Below the pieces are notes generated by a model, which was not told the DNA's origin, made no database searches, and saw nothing but the letters and a program-made list of their open reading frames with translations. A stretch of 64,000 nt of DNA from an uncultured Carboxylicivirga sp. Lineage in GTDB: Bacteria > Bacteroidota > Bacteroidia > Bacteroidales > Marinilabiliaceae. The stretch is from the NCBI GenBank assembly GCA_947503525.1, contig CANNEA010000004.1, positions 372,001-436,000 on the forward strand, written 5' to 3'. Made by a program: the position numbers and the translations under genes. Below are positions 26,230 to 37,100 of the stretch, piece after piece (position 1 is the stretch's first letter; each line of letters begins with the position of its first letter).

Positions 26230-26590
26230 CTCCACCCCTAGTTTTCTTATTTACTGATTATCTCATATGACTTAAAGTTACCGAGAGGACACCCCTTAGC
26301 AAGCTCCCCTCCATGGTCATGAAATAACTTATGATTGACTCCTGTCGATAGGAAATTCTTTAAATACGTTTGCAATTACAACATTTATTTTCTCCTCGGC
26401 CTTTTTATTCTTGCCCTTGAATTCATCCTCTGCTGTCCTAATCCAAATCACCTCATCACTTTCGGTGTCAACCAGTGCAATTTGCAATACTCCTTTTGCG
26501 GTTTCATATGGCTGTGTATCGCTATTGCTGTTGGCCATTCCATATCCACCGTAGCGACCTCTGAAACCAAAACTTTCTGAACGAGTAATG
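26230..26590. repeat. Duplicated segment, copy 1 (matches 44998-45362)
   Basis: About 360 bp nearly identical to the 3' third and downstream flank of the DUF4136 gene at 45103-45663. Shared landmarks are TCATATGACTTAAAGTTACC in the flank and CTTGCCCTTGAATTCATCC in the coding part. Similarity stops abruptly on the gene's 5' side near 26590. Confidence 0.85.
26329..26590 (-). pseudogene. Truncated DUF4136 gene (C-terminal 85 residues only)
   Basis: The minus-strand frame encodes FGFRGRYGGYGMANS, then VLQIALVDTESDEVIWI and KEFPIDRSQS, nearly identical to the C-terminal part of the DUF4136 lipoprotein at 45103-45663. The lipoprotein signal and the N-terminal half are absent: upstream of about 26590 the sequence is unrelated and reaches a stop codon within a few codons. 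It lacks a promoter and cannot be exported. It arose by partial duplication, and has since picked up several substitutions. Confidence 0.8.
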
Positions 26591-26638
26591 CTTTATGTAG
26601 TAAATAATGCATTGATTTGAATGTTAGAATAATATAAA

Positions 26639-26659
26639 AAGGGCCCAGAACGGGCCCTT
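26639..26659 (-). terminator. Rho-independent terminator of the T9SS protein gene
   Basis: AAGGGCCC (26639-26646) and GGGCCCTT (26652-26659) form a perfect GC-rich hairpin with a 5-base loop; on the minus strand it is followed by TTTATATTATT. It lies 27 bp after the gene's stop. Confidence 0.8.
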
Positions 26660-26685
26660 CACTCACACTATTCCCAATCTCCAAT

Positions 26686-28236
26686 TTACTTCACCACTAC
26701 CTTTTGAATGGCAGTATTACCCCCCTCAGAGATTTCCAACATATATACCCCCTTAATAACTCTCAATGCAATTTGATTATTGGCAACAACACCTTGCTCC
26801 ACAACACTACCGGCCAGGTTATATACCTTATAATTGGCATTATTACTTTCTAAACCTTTAATATTTACAACACCCACAGTTGGGTTAGGATAAACACTAT
26901 ACGTTTTAGCGTCAGGCATTTCACCAATGGTGGTTGGCATTGGTGTGTATGAATATAATTCTGAACCGCCAGTTTCGCCTTTACCTTTAAACACAAGGCT
27001 ATTTCCAGTAACAGCTAAATCGTCAATACTATTTACATTTGTATTTGGATCAACTCTTGATGATGATGTTCCATCGGTTTTAAAAAGATAAGTATAATTA
27101 TCTGCCTCTCTACCTATATAGTACAGTTCACTATCGTACTCACAGAAACCTTCTGGACTATGATTTGCAGTACCATCAATTGAACTTAGCATTTGAGCCA
27201 TTTCGGTGGTAGGATCATAAACCCATAATTCATTTCCGTTATCTGAATTGTCATTACCTGAAAAATAGAGTTTTCCATTCCAGTTAAATAAATTGGAAAC
27301 CGATGACATATCAATGGCATTATCATCTGCGTCAATCATCTCAACTTTCATCGTGCCTTCTGTGGTACCATTTGTCACATACAATACTTGTCTTACTACA
27401 GGACCATTGTATTGTCCAGGAATAATCTCTGCAGTCGGCTCATTTGCAATAAAAAAGACTTCTTCACCTAAACTGGTAAAGTCAGTAATTCCAGCACTAT
27501 TAGGATAAGGTGTATCTGCACTTCCCCAAAAACCCGGCTGAATAAAGTAGCTTTCAACAAGGTCTTTAACAAGTGTTAACGTTTTAGCTGTAATATTATA
27601 TAAATACAATTCTTTACCATAGCCTGTTAACGATGGTGCATCCCAATATTCATCACTTCTTCCAGTATAAACAAGCAAGTTATCTCCAAAAGTTATAGCA
27701 GACTCAAAATGCATATCACGTTGAGCTTCATCACTTACTTCAATAGGGTTTACATCTGTTCCATCAAAAACATATAGATGATTAATATACTGATCATCTT
27801 GCTGTTGAAAATAAATATTATTCCCCAATACCACAGCTTGCTTCAGTAAATCATCAGAAGTTTCAAGAACTGTCTCAACTCCATCGCCAGCAGTATTTAT
27901 CTTTGAGATACTTTTAACGTACGGGAAAGCCCCTTCTTTAAGGAAAAAATGAAGTTCATTATCATAAACGATAAAATTATCAACTGTAGCATTGCTTGCT
28001 GCATCGAAATCAATCATTGATGTACCATTAGCAGTTCCATCTGTAACCCAAAGCTCATTTCCATTCCCATCATTCGCATAGAAATAAACCTTTCCATTAA
28101 AAGATGCCATTTTTTGAGGTGTACCACTAGCTGTCTCAGAATCGGTTCTGATATCCTTCAGAAGGCTTATTTGTGCATTTAAACTTGTTACGGCAATTAC
28201 CATTGCCATTAAGACGTACAATTTCTTCATACTCAT
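26686..28236 (-). CDS. Secreted protein with ELWVTDGT repeats and a T9SS sorting domain
   Basis: A 516-residue protein with a signal peptide ending SLNAQ; the start may also be two codons later (28230). The body contains repeats of the 'GNELWVTDGTANGT' type (also NGNELWVYDPTTE, GSELYSYTP), giving a beta-propeller-like fold with 'KVYFYANDG', 'KLYFSGNDN' strands. The C-terminal 75 residues form a type A T9SS sorting domain (YSVYPNPTVGVVNIKG, then KVYNLAGSVVEQG and KGVYMLEISEGG, ending QKVVVK). It is therefore secreted by T9SS and probably attached to the cell surface. No enzymatic motif was seen. It has a terminator at 26639. Confidence 0.85.
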   Translation of the reverse strand: MSMKKLYVLMAMVIAVTSLNAQISLLKDIRTDSETASGTPQKMASFNGKVYFYANDGNGNELWVTDGTANGTSMIDFDAASNATVDNFIVYDNELHFFLKEGAFPYVKSISKINTAGDGVETVLETSDDLLKQAVVLGNNIYFQQQDDQYINHLYVFDGTDVNPIEVSDEAQRDMHFESAITFGDNLLVYTGRSDEYWDAPSLTGYGKELYLYNITAKTLTLVKDLVESYFIQPGFWGSADTPYPNSAGITDFTSLGEEVFFIANEPTAEIIPGQYNGPVVRQVLYVTNGTTEGTMKVEMIDADDNAIDMSSVSNLFNWNGKLYFSGNDNSDNGNELWVYDPTTEMAQMLSSIDGTANHSPEGFCEYDSELYYIGREADNYTYLFKTDGTSSSRVDPNTNVNSIDDLAVTGNSLVFKGKGETGGSELYSYTPMPTTIGEMPDAKTYSVYPNPTVGVVNIKGLESNNANYKVYNLAGSVVEQGVVANNQIALRVIKGVYMLEISEGGNTAIQKVVVK

Positions 28237-28581
28237 AATTTTTAATTACTAGTTAATAATTACTCAAAACTAAGTTTGAGTTCGAATGATAAAAGCAAAT
28301 TCAAACAGGAGCTTTACTACTCCATTTTAAATCCACTGCTATATTCACTATTTACAAGTTGAAGACGAAAGAAAAGACCTTAGAAGGGTTTCTACAGATC
28401 GAAATTATGGCATAAAAATACTTCTACTGTGCTTATTCCGGATACAGATTTACTACTACACACACATTGTTAAACAACTCTATTTCAAACCACATGTACC
28501 ATAACATGACTATATAAATTACATGTCTGATTTAAGAGTATAAATCGTTGGAATAAAAAAGCATAAGATGAACTAAGAAAA

Positions 28582-28645
28582 AACCGTTCGGACTAGCACA
28601 ATGTCTTTTAGGCCTAAAAAATAATTTGCCCTTAAACCAACTTTG
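28582..28645 (+). promoter_or_regulatory. GTC-N5-GG direct-repeat operator and TTTG promoter (66-residue lipoprotein)
   Basis: AACCGTTCGG (28582-28591, first three bases off consensus) and GTCTTTTAGG (28603-28612), 21 bp apart, with TTTG at 28642-28645, 29 bp after the second. It supports the small lipoprotein gene at 28669 as real. Confidence 0.7.
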
Positions 28646-28668
28646 TCAATCAAATAAAAACTTGAATT

Positions 28669-28869
28669 ATGAGAAAGTTCAGATTAGTATTGGCCATTGT
28701 AATGCTATTTAGCCTGATTGCTTTAATAATCAATAGCTGCAATGGTAAATTAAAGACTCAAGAAAACAGAAAAAAGCATAGAAGAAAAACGATTCAACAA
28801 CTTGAAAAAAGAGAATTACCAAGCCCGGAAGCTGCTCCATTAAGAATGTTTTATAAACTATTGAGGTAA
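28669..28869 (+). CDS. Small basic lipoprotein, unknown function
   Basis: A 66-residue protein with a hydrophobic segment and lipobox IINSC (Cys24), then a highly basic stretch (KTQENRKKHRRKTIQQLEKR) and LPSPEAAPLRMFYKLLR at the end. I recognise no family. Two facts support it: the lipoprotein signal and a full GTC-N5-GG operator with correctly spaced TTTG directly upstream. Its last 19 bp overlap, tail to tail, the end of the TPR-LuxR regulator gene on the minus strand, so expression of one could interfere with the other. Confidence 0.6.
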   Translation: MRKFRLVLAIVMLFSLIALIINSCNGKLKTQENRKKHRRKTIQQLEKRELPSPEAAPLRMFYKLLR

Positions 28870-30467
28870 CTAACCAAATTGGTATCGGTACCAGTAAGAT
28901 TTAACTTCTTCCGCAAGCGAGCGCGAGCTACTTCAACACTTTTGATACTCTGATGAGTAATTGCCGCAATTTCTTTGGTCGTCATATTGAGCCTTAGAAA
29001 AGCTACCAAACGACTTTCGTTTGGACTTAGGTCTGGATGTTTAATCTGAAGGTGTTCATAAAACTCGTTGTGCACATTCTGGAAACGCAGCTCAAACTCC
29101 TTCCACACATTTTTATCCACTTCCGACTGTAACTCAAGAATGATATTCTGAATGGCCTTATGGTTTTGTTCTTGCGTTGTCTTCTTTAACTCAAGTAGTT
29201 TTTTAGCTACACCATTTATCATCTCATTTTTCCTGACCATATACATCACATTTGTGGCCAGCTCTTTATTTTTCAGTTCAATATCCTTCTCCAAACCTTC
29301 CTTCTCAAGCCTTATCCGTTTTGATTTAGACTGATACAACAAGAATATAAAAGTTAGAACCAGTATGCAGATAACCAAAAAAACCAAGGCTGCTATATAC
29401 CTGAAGCGCGTACGTTGTGCCGATAATAACTGTTCTGCTTCTTGTTGGTCAAAATCAGCCTGCATCTTAAGCCGGGTAATTTCATTCATCGCCTGGCTAT
29501 TGTACATACTATCACTTAGCTCTTTATACACCACATGATAGTCCGCAGCATTTTTATAGTTTCCCAAGTGATAATGGATTTGATGAAGAAAGAACATAGC
29601 ATTATACTGTGTTTGTACCGAACCTACTTCCTCTCCTAAGCGCAGCGATTCAGTAGCATGCTTTAAAGCCCTTTCATATTCATCGATCTTCATATAATGA
29701 GCGCATAAAAAATAATGAGATTTGGCCATACCTGCCTTATCTTTTATGTCTTGTCTTATATCCAATCCTTTTTGCAAGTACTTTAAAGCGGGTTCAAATT
29801 CCGCCATGCGATCATAAACCCGGCCAATATTATTATTAAGCACAGCTAAATTAATCATATCCTTGCCGGATTCAGCTGAGCTAATCCCTCTGGTATAATA
29901 CTCAATGGATTTATCGTATTCCTTTTTTGCAAAATAAATATTTCCAATATTATTGAAGAGTACATGTTCCTTTAAGCGTGAGGAAGGTAATTTTTCACGT
30001 TTGATGTTATTGGCAATATTGACTGCTTTAAAATAGTATTCCAGTGCCTCTTCATACTTCACAATTCGATCATGAATGATTCCAATCAGTATATAACACT
30101 CGTATAATTCAAACCAACGTTCTTCACGTTTAAACATATCTACACCTTGCATTGCATTAGCTAAGGCATCATCATAATCACCAGCCAAAGCGTATACTTT
30201 GCCTATTTGCATTAGTGTTTTACTTATCCTGTACTCATCCTCAATGGATTCAGATAACTCCCTAGCCTCTTCAAGAAATGTCAGGGACTCACTATAATCA
30301 GAGGTAAGAAACTCCTTGGATAAATCCCATAGCAAACGGATTTTCTGAGTGTCAGACTCCACATACTGAATGCTAACCTTTAGGCTATCAATAATCAACA
30401 AATCCTGTGAACAAAGCTTCTGAGTTGAATATAGTATGATCAATAAAAAATAAAGGCTCCGTTTCAT
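28851..30467 (-). CDS. TPR sensor-like regulator with LuxR-type HTH
   Basis: A 538-residue protein: signal peptide ending KLCSQ, about six to eight tetratricopeptide repeats (residues 40-320, for example LFNNIGNIYFAKKEYDKSIE and LAVLNNNIGRVYDRMAEF), one transmembrane helix at about 354-377, a coiled coil, and a C-terminal LuxR-like HTH (LSPNESRLVAFLRLNMTTKE, IAAITHQSIKSVEVARARLR). This Bacteroidota architecture places the TPRs outside and the DNA-binding domain inside, so it may pass an envelope signal straight to DNA. It stands upstream of the giant peptidase/SusCD locus on the opposite strand and may regulate it. Confidence 0.85.
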   Translation of the reverse strand: MKRSLYFLLIILYSTQKLCSQDLLIIDSLKVSIQYVESDTQKIRLLWDLSKEFLTSDYSESLTFLEEARELSESIEDEYRISKTLMQIGKVYALAGDYDDALANAMQGVDMFKREERWFELYECYILIGIIHDRIVKYEEALEYYFKAVNIANNIKREKLPSSRLKEHVLFNNIGNIYFAKKEYDKSIEYYTRGISSAESGKDMINLAVLNNNIGRVYDRMAEFEPALKYLQKGLDIRQDIKDKAGMAKSHYFLCAHYMKIDEYERALKHATESLRLGEEVGSVQTQYNAMFFLHQIHYHLGNYKNAADYHVVYKELSDSMYNSQAMNEITRLKMQADFDQQEAEQLLSAQRTRFRYIAALVFLVICILVLTFIFLLYQSKSKRIRLEKEGLEKDIELKNKELATNVMYMVRKNEMINGVAKKLLELKKTTQEQNHKAIQNIILELQSEVDKNVWKEFELRFQNVHNEFYEHLQIKHPDLSPNESRLVAFLRLNMTTKEIAAITHQSIKSVEVARARLRKKLNLTGTDTNLVSYLNSL

Positions 30468-30953
30468 GTGTCTAAAATTTATTTCTTAATGGTCACATGG
30501 AACTCTCAAGAAATTTTAATCATTACCCTGTGTGTAATTTTTAAGATTAAAATTTGCATGCTCGTTTCATGCACTCTTATTAAGGCATACAATTAATAAT
30601 CCCCACATCACATTTACATATCCTATCCTCTTGACAAGATCATAGATATACTTTCCCATGGTGATTTTGCTTCACAAGATAGTTAATCCATAAAAGCGCG
30701 CAAAGCCTAAGACTAATCTACTACAACTTGATGTTTAAGTTAAATTTCATTTGATAAGGTACTACATATCTATTTTACTGGCACATACCCTTTATCATGT
30801 AGTAGTGTTTAGGGCTTAATCAAATTGCATGTAGCATTTTTATAATTGAAAAATACAAGTCTGTAGAAGACTGCCTATGGTCAAACTTCATGTATTTCAT
30901 AGCACATTTAAGATACTTGCTTATGATTTAATACCGACTCAAAACAACGTGAC
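30468..30953. other. Intergenic region between divergent regulator and peptidase locus
   Basis: About 490 AT-rich bases that must hold the promoters of the TPR-LuxR regulator (minus) and of the small ORF and giant peptidase (plus). I see no hairpin terminator. A pair GTCTGTAGAA (30859) / GTCAAACTTC (30880) has the 21-bp period, but lacks the GG ends and a TTTG at the right place, so I do not call it an operator. Confidence 0.4.
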
Positions 30954-31088
30954 ATGAGTAAAATAAACAGTGAAGACCAAAAAATCGAAGCATTAATAAA
31001 AAAACGTGAGCAAGAAAATAACGCTTTCAAAAAATTGCTTGAACAGCTTGAAAAGAAAAGAATCAAGAATTCAATAAAAGAAAAATAG
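30954..31088 (+). CDS. 44-residue charged coiled-coil peptide
   Basis: A short frame encoding MSKINSEDQKIEALIKKR, then EQENNAFKKLLEQLEKK and a basic tail. Its composition (Glu, Lys, Gln, Leu in a heptad-like pattern) and lack of rare codons look like a real small helical protein, and it ends 30 bp before the giant peptidase gene. There is no clear ribosome-binding site and no signal sequence, so it would be cytoplasmic. Function unknown; it may be a leader peptide or a small partner protein. Confidence 0.5.
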   Translation: MSKINSEDQKIEALIKKREQENNAFKKLLEQLEKKRIKNSIKEK

Positions 31089-31118
31089 ATCACAGTTATA
31101 AACCAATACATTGTATTT

Positions 31119-34100
31119 ATGAACAGTAATTTACGTCGAATTAGGTATACTGTAATATTGCTTATCCTACTAATAAGCAAACTTGGGGTATATGCTCAAA
31201 AAGCAGAACCACTTTCAGTAGACGGAGTCATCAGGGTTAAAATTAAACCTGAACTCTCAGAACAAATGATGGAATTAAAGTCGACCAATGGCAGTGCTGT
31301 TGAAATCGGCATGTATCCTTTAGATGTTTTAGCCAGAACCTATAATACCACTCAAATCAAAAGGGTATTTCGCTATGACCCAAAATTTGAACACAAATTA
31401 ATAAAGCATGGACTGCACTTATGGTATGAAATTACCTACACAAATAGTGCAAAGGTGAGTTCTGTAGCTTCAGAATACGGTAATCTTGAGTCCATTGAAA
31501 TTGCTGAGCCCATTTACAAACCCACCTTATTCACGGGTCAGCCGGTATATTTGACCAATGAAGAAGTGGCGGAAATATTAAACACTGGCAGAGGCGAAGA
31601 ACAACCCTTCAACGATCCTTACCTGCCTATGCAATGGCATTATAATAATACTGGCCAAACAGGTGGATATGTTGGAGCTGACATCAATCTATTCGAAGCC
31701 TGGAAAGTTTCCACTGGCGCATCAAATGTCATAGTTTCCATTCATGATCAAGGTGTAGACTGGGATCATGAAGATTTAATTGCAAATATGTGGATCAATG
31801 AAGCCGAGTTAAATGGTGAAGACATGGTGGATGATGATGGCAATGGCTTTAAAGACGATATTTATGGTTTTAACTTTGCAGAAAACAGAGGAACCATTTC
31901 GCCCGATTATCATGGCACACATGTAGCCGGTACAGTTGGTGCTATGAATAATAATGGCATTGGTGTTGCAGGTGTTGCAGGTGGTACAGAAAGCACACCT
32001 GGTGTTAAAATGATGTCGTGTCAGATATTTGGAGGTGTGAGTACAGGTAATACTCCTGAATCCTTTATTTATGCAGCCAATAACGGGGCTGTTATTTCAC
32101 AAAATTCATGGGGCTATTCAACTCCGGGCTATTACAATCAAGCCGTTCTGGATGCCATTGACTATTTTATTGAGGAAGCCGGTGATTATCCGGGTAGCCC
32201 AATGAAAGGAGGAATTGTCATTTTTGCTTCCGGTAATAATGCCTCCGAAGAGGATCATTGGCCTGGAACCTATGAGAAAGTAATTAATGTATCTTCTCTG
32301 GATGCCAAGCGTGGTAAAGCATCTTATTCTAACTATCATGCTTCCGTTGATTTATCAGCACCCGGTGGTGAAGCGCGTGATGATGCCAATTTACCGGATG
32401 GACAGGAAGATGCAGGCTACTCCAATGGCGTTTTAAGCACCTTTAATTCCAATGCTTATGGTTATTTGGATGGCACATCAATGGCTTGTCCTCATGTTAG
32501 TGGCATCGCGGCCTTGGTATTATCGAAATATGGTGGAGATGGTTTCACACCTGAAAAACTAAGAACCCATTTATTAACGGCTACTGTTAATATTGATACT
32601 GTTCCGGAAAACGAGCCCTACATCGGAAAGTTGGGTAAAGGAGCCAGTGATGCGGCATTAGCACTTATTGAAGATACAAAAGTTGGACCACTTAAAACGG
32701 AAGACCTTTCTGTAAGTGGCGTTACTCAGGAGTTTGCCAAATTACAATGGACAGTTCCGGCTGATGAGGATGATGGCATTGCAACATCCTACGAGATATT
32801 ATATGCTGAACAAGCAATTACCGATGCAAGCATTGAGTATGCAAAAATCAGAACACTTGACAACACCAAGAAAATAGGTGAAAAAATTGAATTTGATGTG
32901 CTGGAATTAAAGGCATTGACAACCTATTATTTCAGAATCCGTTCCTTAGACCGTTGGGGTAATCACTCTCAATTATCAAATGAAGTAATGGCGACGACTA
33001 ATAGTGGCCCTGATGCGTGGATAGACAAATCGGACTTTAGCATGCACACAGAATACATTGGCTGGACACAGGAAGATGGTAATATTTACGATACGACCTA
33101 CTATATGCCAGTTGACATAAATACCGTAAATAGTGTTGAGGGTAGTAATAGCTTTAGCTTACACAATGATGGAGAAGGTTTGCTACGCTGGTCTGTGCTT
33201 CAACGACATATTGAAAGTATTGATGCCAATTCAACATCAACCCCTAATTATTTGGTCAACACACCAGACATTAATTATTTGAATGCTAATGTAGAGGTGC
33301 GCAATGCCCCTGTATATGGTGAGATGAAACCATTGGCTCAGGAAGAGGACAATAAGTATAAGAGTTATATCACACCTTGGGGTGCACAATACTATTACAT
33401 TGGTGAAACAGACACAAGCTTATCCAACTCCTCAGCAACACGCTTTTTTATTGATGAAGAAGATGGATTTAATCTGACTAATATAGACTTCTTTATTAAC
33501 TATGAAAGTACGGCTGAAAAACCAGTCATATTGGAGGTATACTCTGGTTGGGATATTAATGAGGCTAAATTAAGCTATTCAGAAGAGTTAACAGAGACCT
33601 CTGTTAACTGGAATAGTATGAACCTGAAGGAGCAAATCTACTTTGATCATGGTGAGTATTTCTGGTTGGTTATTCACATACCTGCAGGGCCTTTGTATCC
33701 TTTAGGTGCTTCCACTGAGAATGAGAAAGATGACTCTCAACATGCGTACATTAGTTTAAACATGGGTAAAACCTGGGCCTTATTTGAGGATCTCTACTAC
33801 GATAATAACATTGTGTGGGCAGTTAATGCTTATAGTTTGTATAAAACCCCTGGCGATTACCTGATGATATCACCTGCTTCAGGTGAATTAGCTAATGGCG
33901 AACAATCGGACATTACAGTTGGTGCAAATGCCAGTACAATGATTAATGGTACGTATAAGGCAAATGTTGTTATAGAAACCAATGAAACCAACGAACCACA
34001 ATTGAGGGCGCAAACCTGGCTGGAAATTGAGGGTCAACAGCCTATTATTGTAGGTCAGCCTATTGTTGATTTTGGTAGCGTATTATACGGTGAGCAAAAA

Positions 34101-37100
34101 ATCATAGAAGTAACGTTGAGTAACGAAGGCTATGGTAAATTTTATCGCCCTGCCTTCACTTTCTCAAATACAGATGAGGTATTCTCTTTGGTAGGTACAA
34201 GCAGTACCATTAATCCGCGTAGTGAGATCACCTTCCAATTCTTGTACAATCCTCAGGAAATTGGAAATGCCAGCTCAAAAGTGACCTTAAGTAATAGTAA
34301 AGGTCAGCAATACGAATTTAATTTAATTGGTGTTTGTGCTGAACCGCCGGTATTGGAAATAGAACCTGCAGTTGTGAATTTTGATGATGTTACCATTGGC
34401 GATGAACTAAGTGGTTCGTTCAGTATTAAAAACACAGGTAAATACCCACTCTCTTTTTACATGCCTACCTTCTCATCTGGTGAGTCAGTGGGAGAAGTAT
34501 CCGGTGATTTCTGTAAATACGGTTATTCCTATAGTGATAATGGAGGTGGTAACTATACATCACCTGTATTCGACTGGATTGACATTTCGGAAAGTGGCAC
34601 TCAAATTACAGATTATAGTAACGAATTCCACTACTTCCATTACCCTGTTGAAATGGGTTTTGATTTTCCATTCTTTGGTAAACTGGAAAATCAGGTATAT
34701 GTTACCAACTATGGTTTAGTTAGTTTTGATACTAACTCAAGCTTTAGCTCAAGTCCTATTTACTTTAAACGCACCGCTTCACATGATCGTTTTATTTCAG
34801 CTTTAGGTAAATGGCATGACTTAAGTTTTGCAGGCAAAATCTATTATCAGGATTTTGGGGATAAGCTAATTGTGCAATATTCAGATGTTACCTATGGCTA
34901 TTATGATAAAACAGTATGGCAATGGAAGGAACCAGGAATTGAATACCAAATTGTACTGCATGCCAATGGTAATATTAATTTTTACTACAATGATTTTGGT
35001 GGTGTTCCTGAAACGGATATAACCATGTGGACTTTCTTTGGTATTGAAGATAAAACCACGGATGATGGCTTGTTGATATCACAACAGTATTCCGAAAACC
35101 TTCGTATTGGTAATGAAATGGCTATTGAGATAACGAACCCTGGATTAGGTCTAATTACAGAGTTATCCACTGCAGAAGGTGTCGTTCAGGCGGGAGAAAC
35201 TTTAAACATCGATTTTAAGGCCTCGACAGACATTCTTAATGTGGAGAACCATGTGGAGAACTTACCTATTCTGACTAACGATCCATTTAACAATCCTGGT
35301 ATTCTAAGTTTAAATATTAATGTTACAGGAGGCGGTGAATCAGAATTGACAATTAGTAACGACAACTTTGATTATGGACAGGTATTCCAGGGAGATGTAA
35401 AAGAAAATCTGCTTTGGGTGGTGAATGAGGGACGTGCCACAGATACAATTCAATCTGTTGAATTAACAAATGGACATTTTACAATTGAAGGTGATTTAGA
35501 AGCAATTCTTTCACCAAAGCGTAAGACTAAATATACCATTGGCCTAAATACCGATGCATTAGGCATCTATAACGATGTAATGACCGTCACCTCGAAAAAT
35601 GGTGAAGTTTTTACCATTAACTTAAATGCTGAAGTTATTGAAGCTCCGCAAATTTCAACAGATGTAAGTAGTATTACTCAAACTCTGGCGGATGATAAGC
35701 AAGCCTCTCACACAATAACCATCAGCAATAATGGAGGTAATAATCTGGAGGTAGCACCAATAGGCAATGAATGGTTAACGGTAAGTAAAGCTTCTACTTT
35801 GGCCAATGAAGTGCCCGAATTTACATACATATTGACGCGCAGTGAAGATGAGGGTGGACCAACATTTACCTGGGAGGAAATATACGGTAATGGCACATAT
35901 GCCGGTTTATTAGATTCTTGGGGTAATCAAGCTAAACCATGGAGTGAAGCGATCGATATGCCATTTACATTTAATTACTATGGTAATGACTACGATCAAT
36001 TCTATATTGGTGCCAATGGCGTAATGAGTTTCTCTTATTCTGATGTGGGAGAAGGCTTTGGAGCAAATGGCATGTTCCCTACTCCACTGGAACCTAACAA
36101 CGTAATTGCTCCAATGTGGGGTTTCATATACCCAACCTGGTATGAAGAAGGTGCTGGAGCCTATTATCACGCCAACAATGAACGAGTGATTATAGAGTGG
36201 TACAAGTATATTGATGGTTTTTATATGGCCTATCCTATTTCCTTCCAGGTGATTCTTTACCCTGATGGTAATATTAAGTACCAGTATAATATGGCTGACA
36301 TACCGGGTGAAGCTTTGACAAACTTCTCAGGTATTGGTTTGGAAAATGAAGATGGTACTGAAGGAATGACTGTAGGCTGGGGCCAGTATGGCATTGTTTC
36401 AGATAAAACAGCTTTATTGTTTAGTCCTACCGAGAAACTAATTATTGAACCGGGACAATCAGAGCAAATTGAGGTGATGTTGAGTTCATCAAATATTTAT
36501 GCTGGTGAGCACAACTTCGATTTTGTACTATACAACAATACACCCGATGCAGGTGAATATTCTATACCGGTTAGCTTAACTGTTACAGGAGAAGCCCAAC
36601 CAGAATACCCAACAGAAGTAGAATTTGGTGAAGTACAAGCCTATGGCAAGGAGTTTATTCAGGAGTTTGAAATCTCAAACAATGGCAACAAGCCAATGGA
36701 GATAACTGATTTCATAACAACTAATATTTCTGCAACTGTTCTTGAGGCCTGGGTACCATCAGCCTTTGGAATTGGAGGTGACACTCAAGTAATGTGGGTA
36801 AATGTTAAACAATTACCTGAATTTGATGCTACAATTGGTGGATACAGAAAAATTTATGTACTACCTAACGAAAGTTTGAAATTAAGAGCTAAAATCACAC
36901 CAACAACGGATGAGGCCATTAATGATAACCTAGGTATTGAAACCGATATTCAAAACATTGGCGATATCAACATTGCTATTACCGCACAACCGGTATTGCC
37001 ACCAGTTATTGAAATTGAGGATAAAAAGATTGAGGTATTTGCACCAACACATGAATATACTGAAAATTTCAGCTTTAACATTTGTAATCTTAACGGTGAT

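Noticed and set aside
30859-30889. GTCTGTAGAA / GTCAAACTTC pair with 21-bp period
   Set aside because: Neither copy ends in GG and no TTTG lies 29 bp after the second, so it fails the pattern of the other sites.
30908-31180. Minus-strand 90-codon frame
   Set aside because: It lies antisense to the small helical ORF and the start of the giant peptidase; its hydrophobic character is a mirror of the A-rich coding strand.
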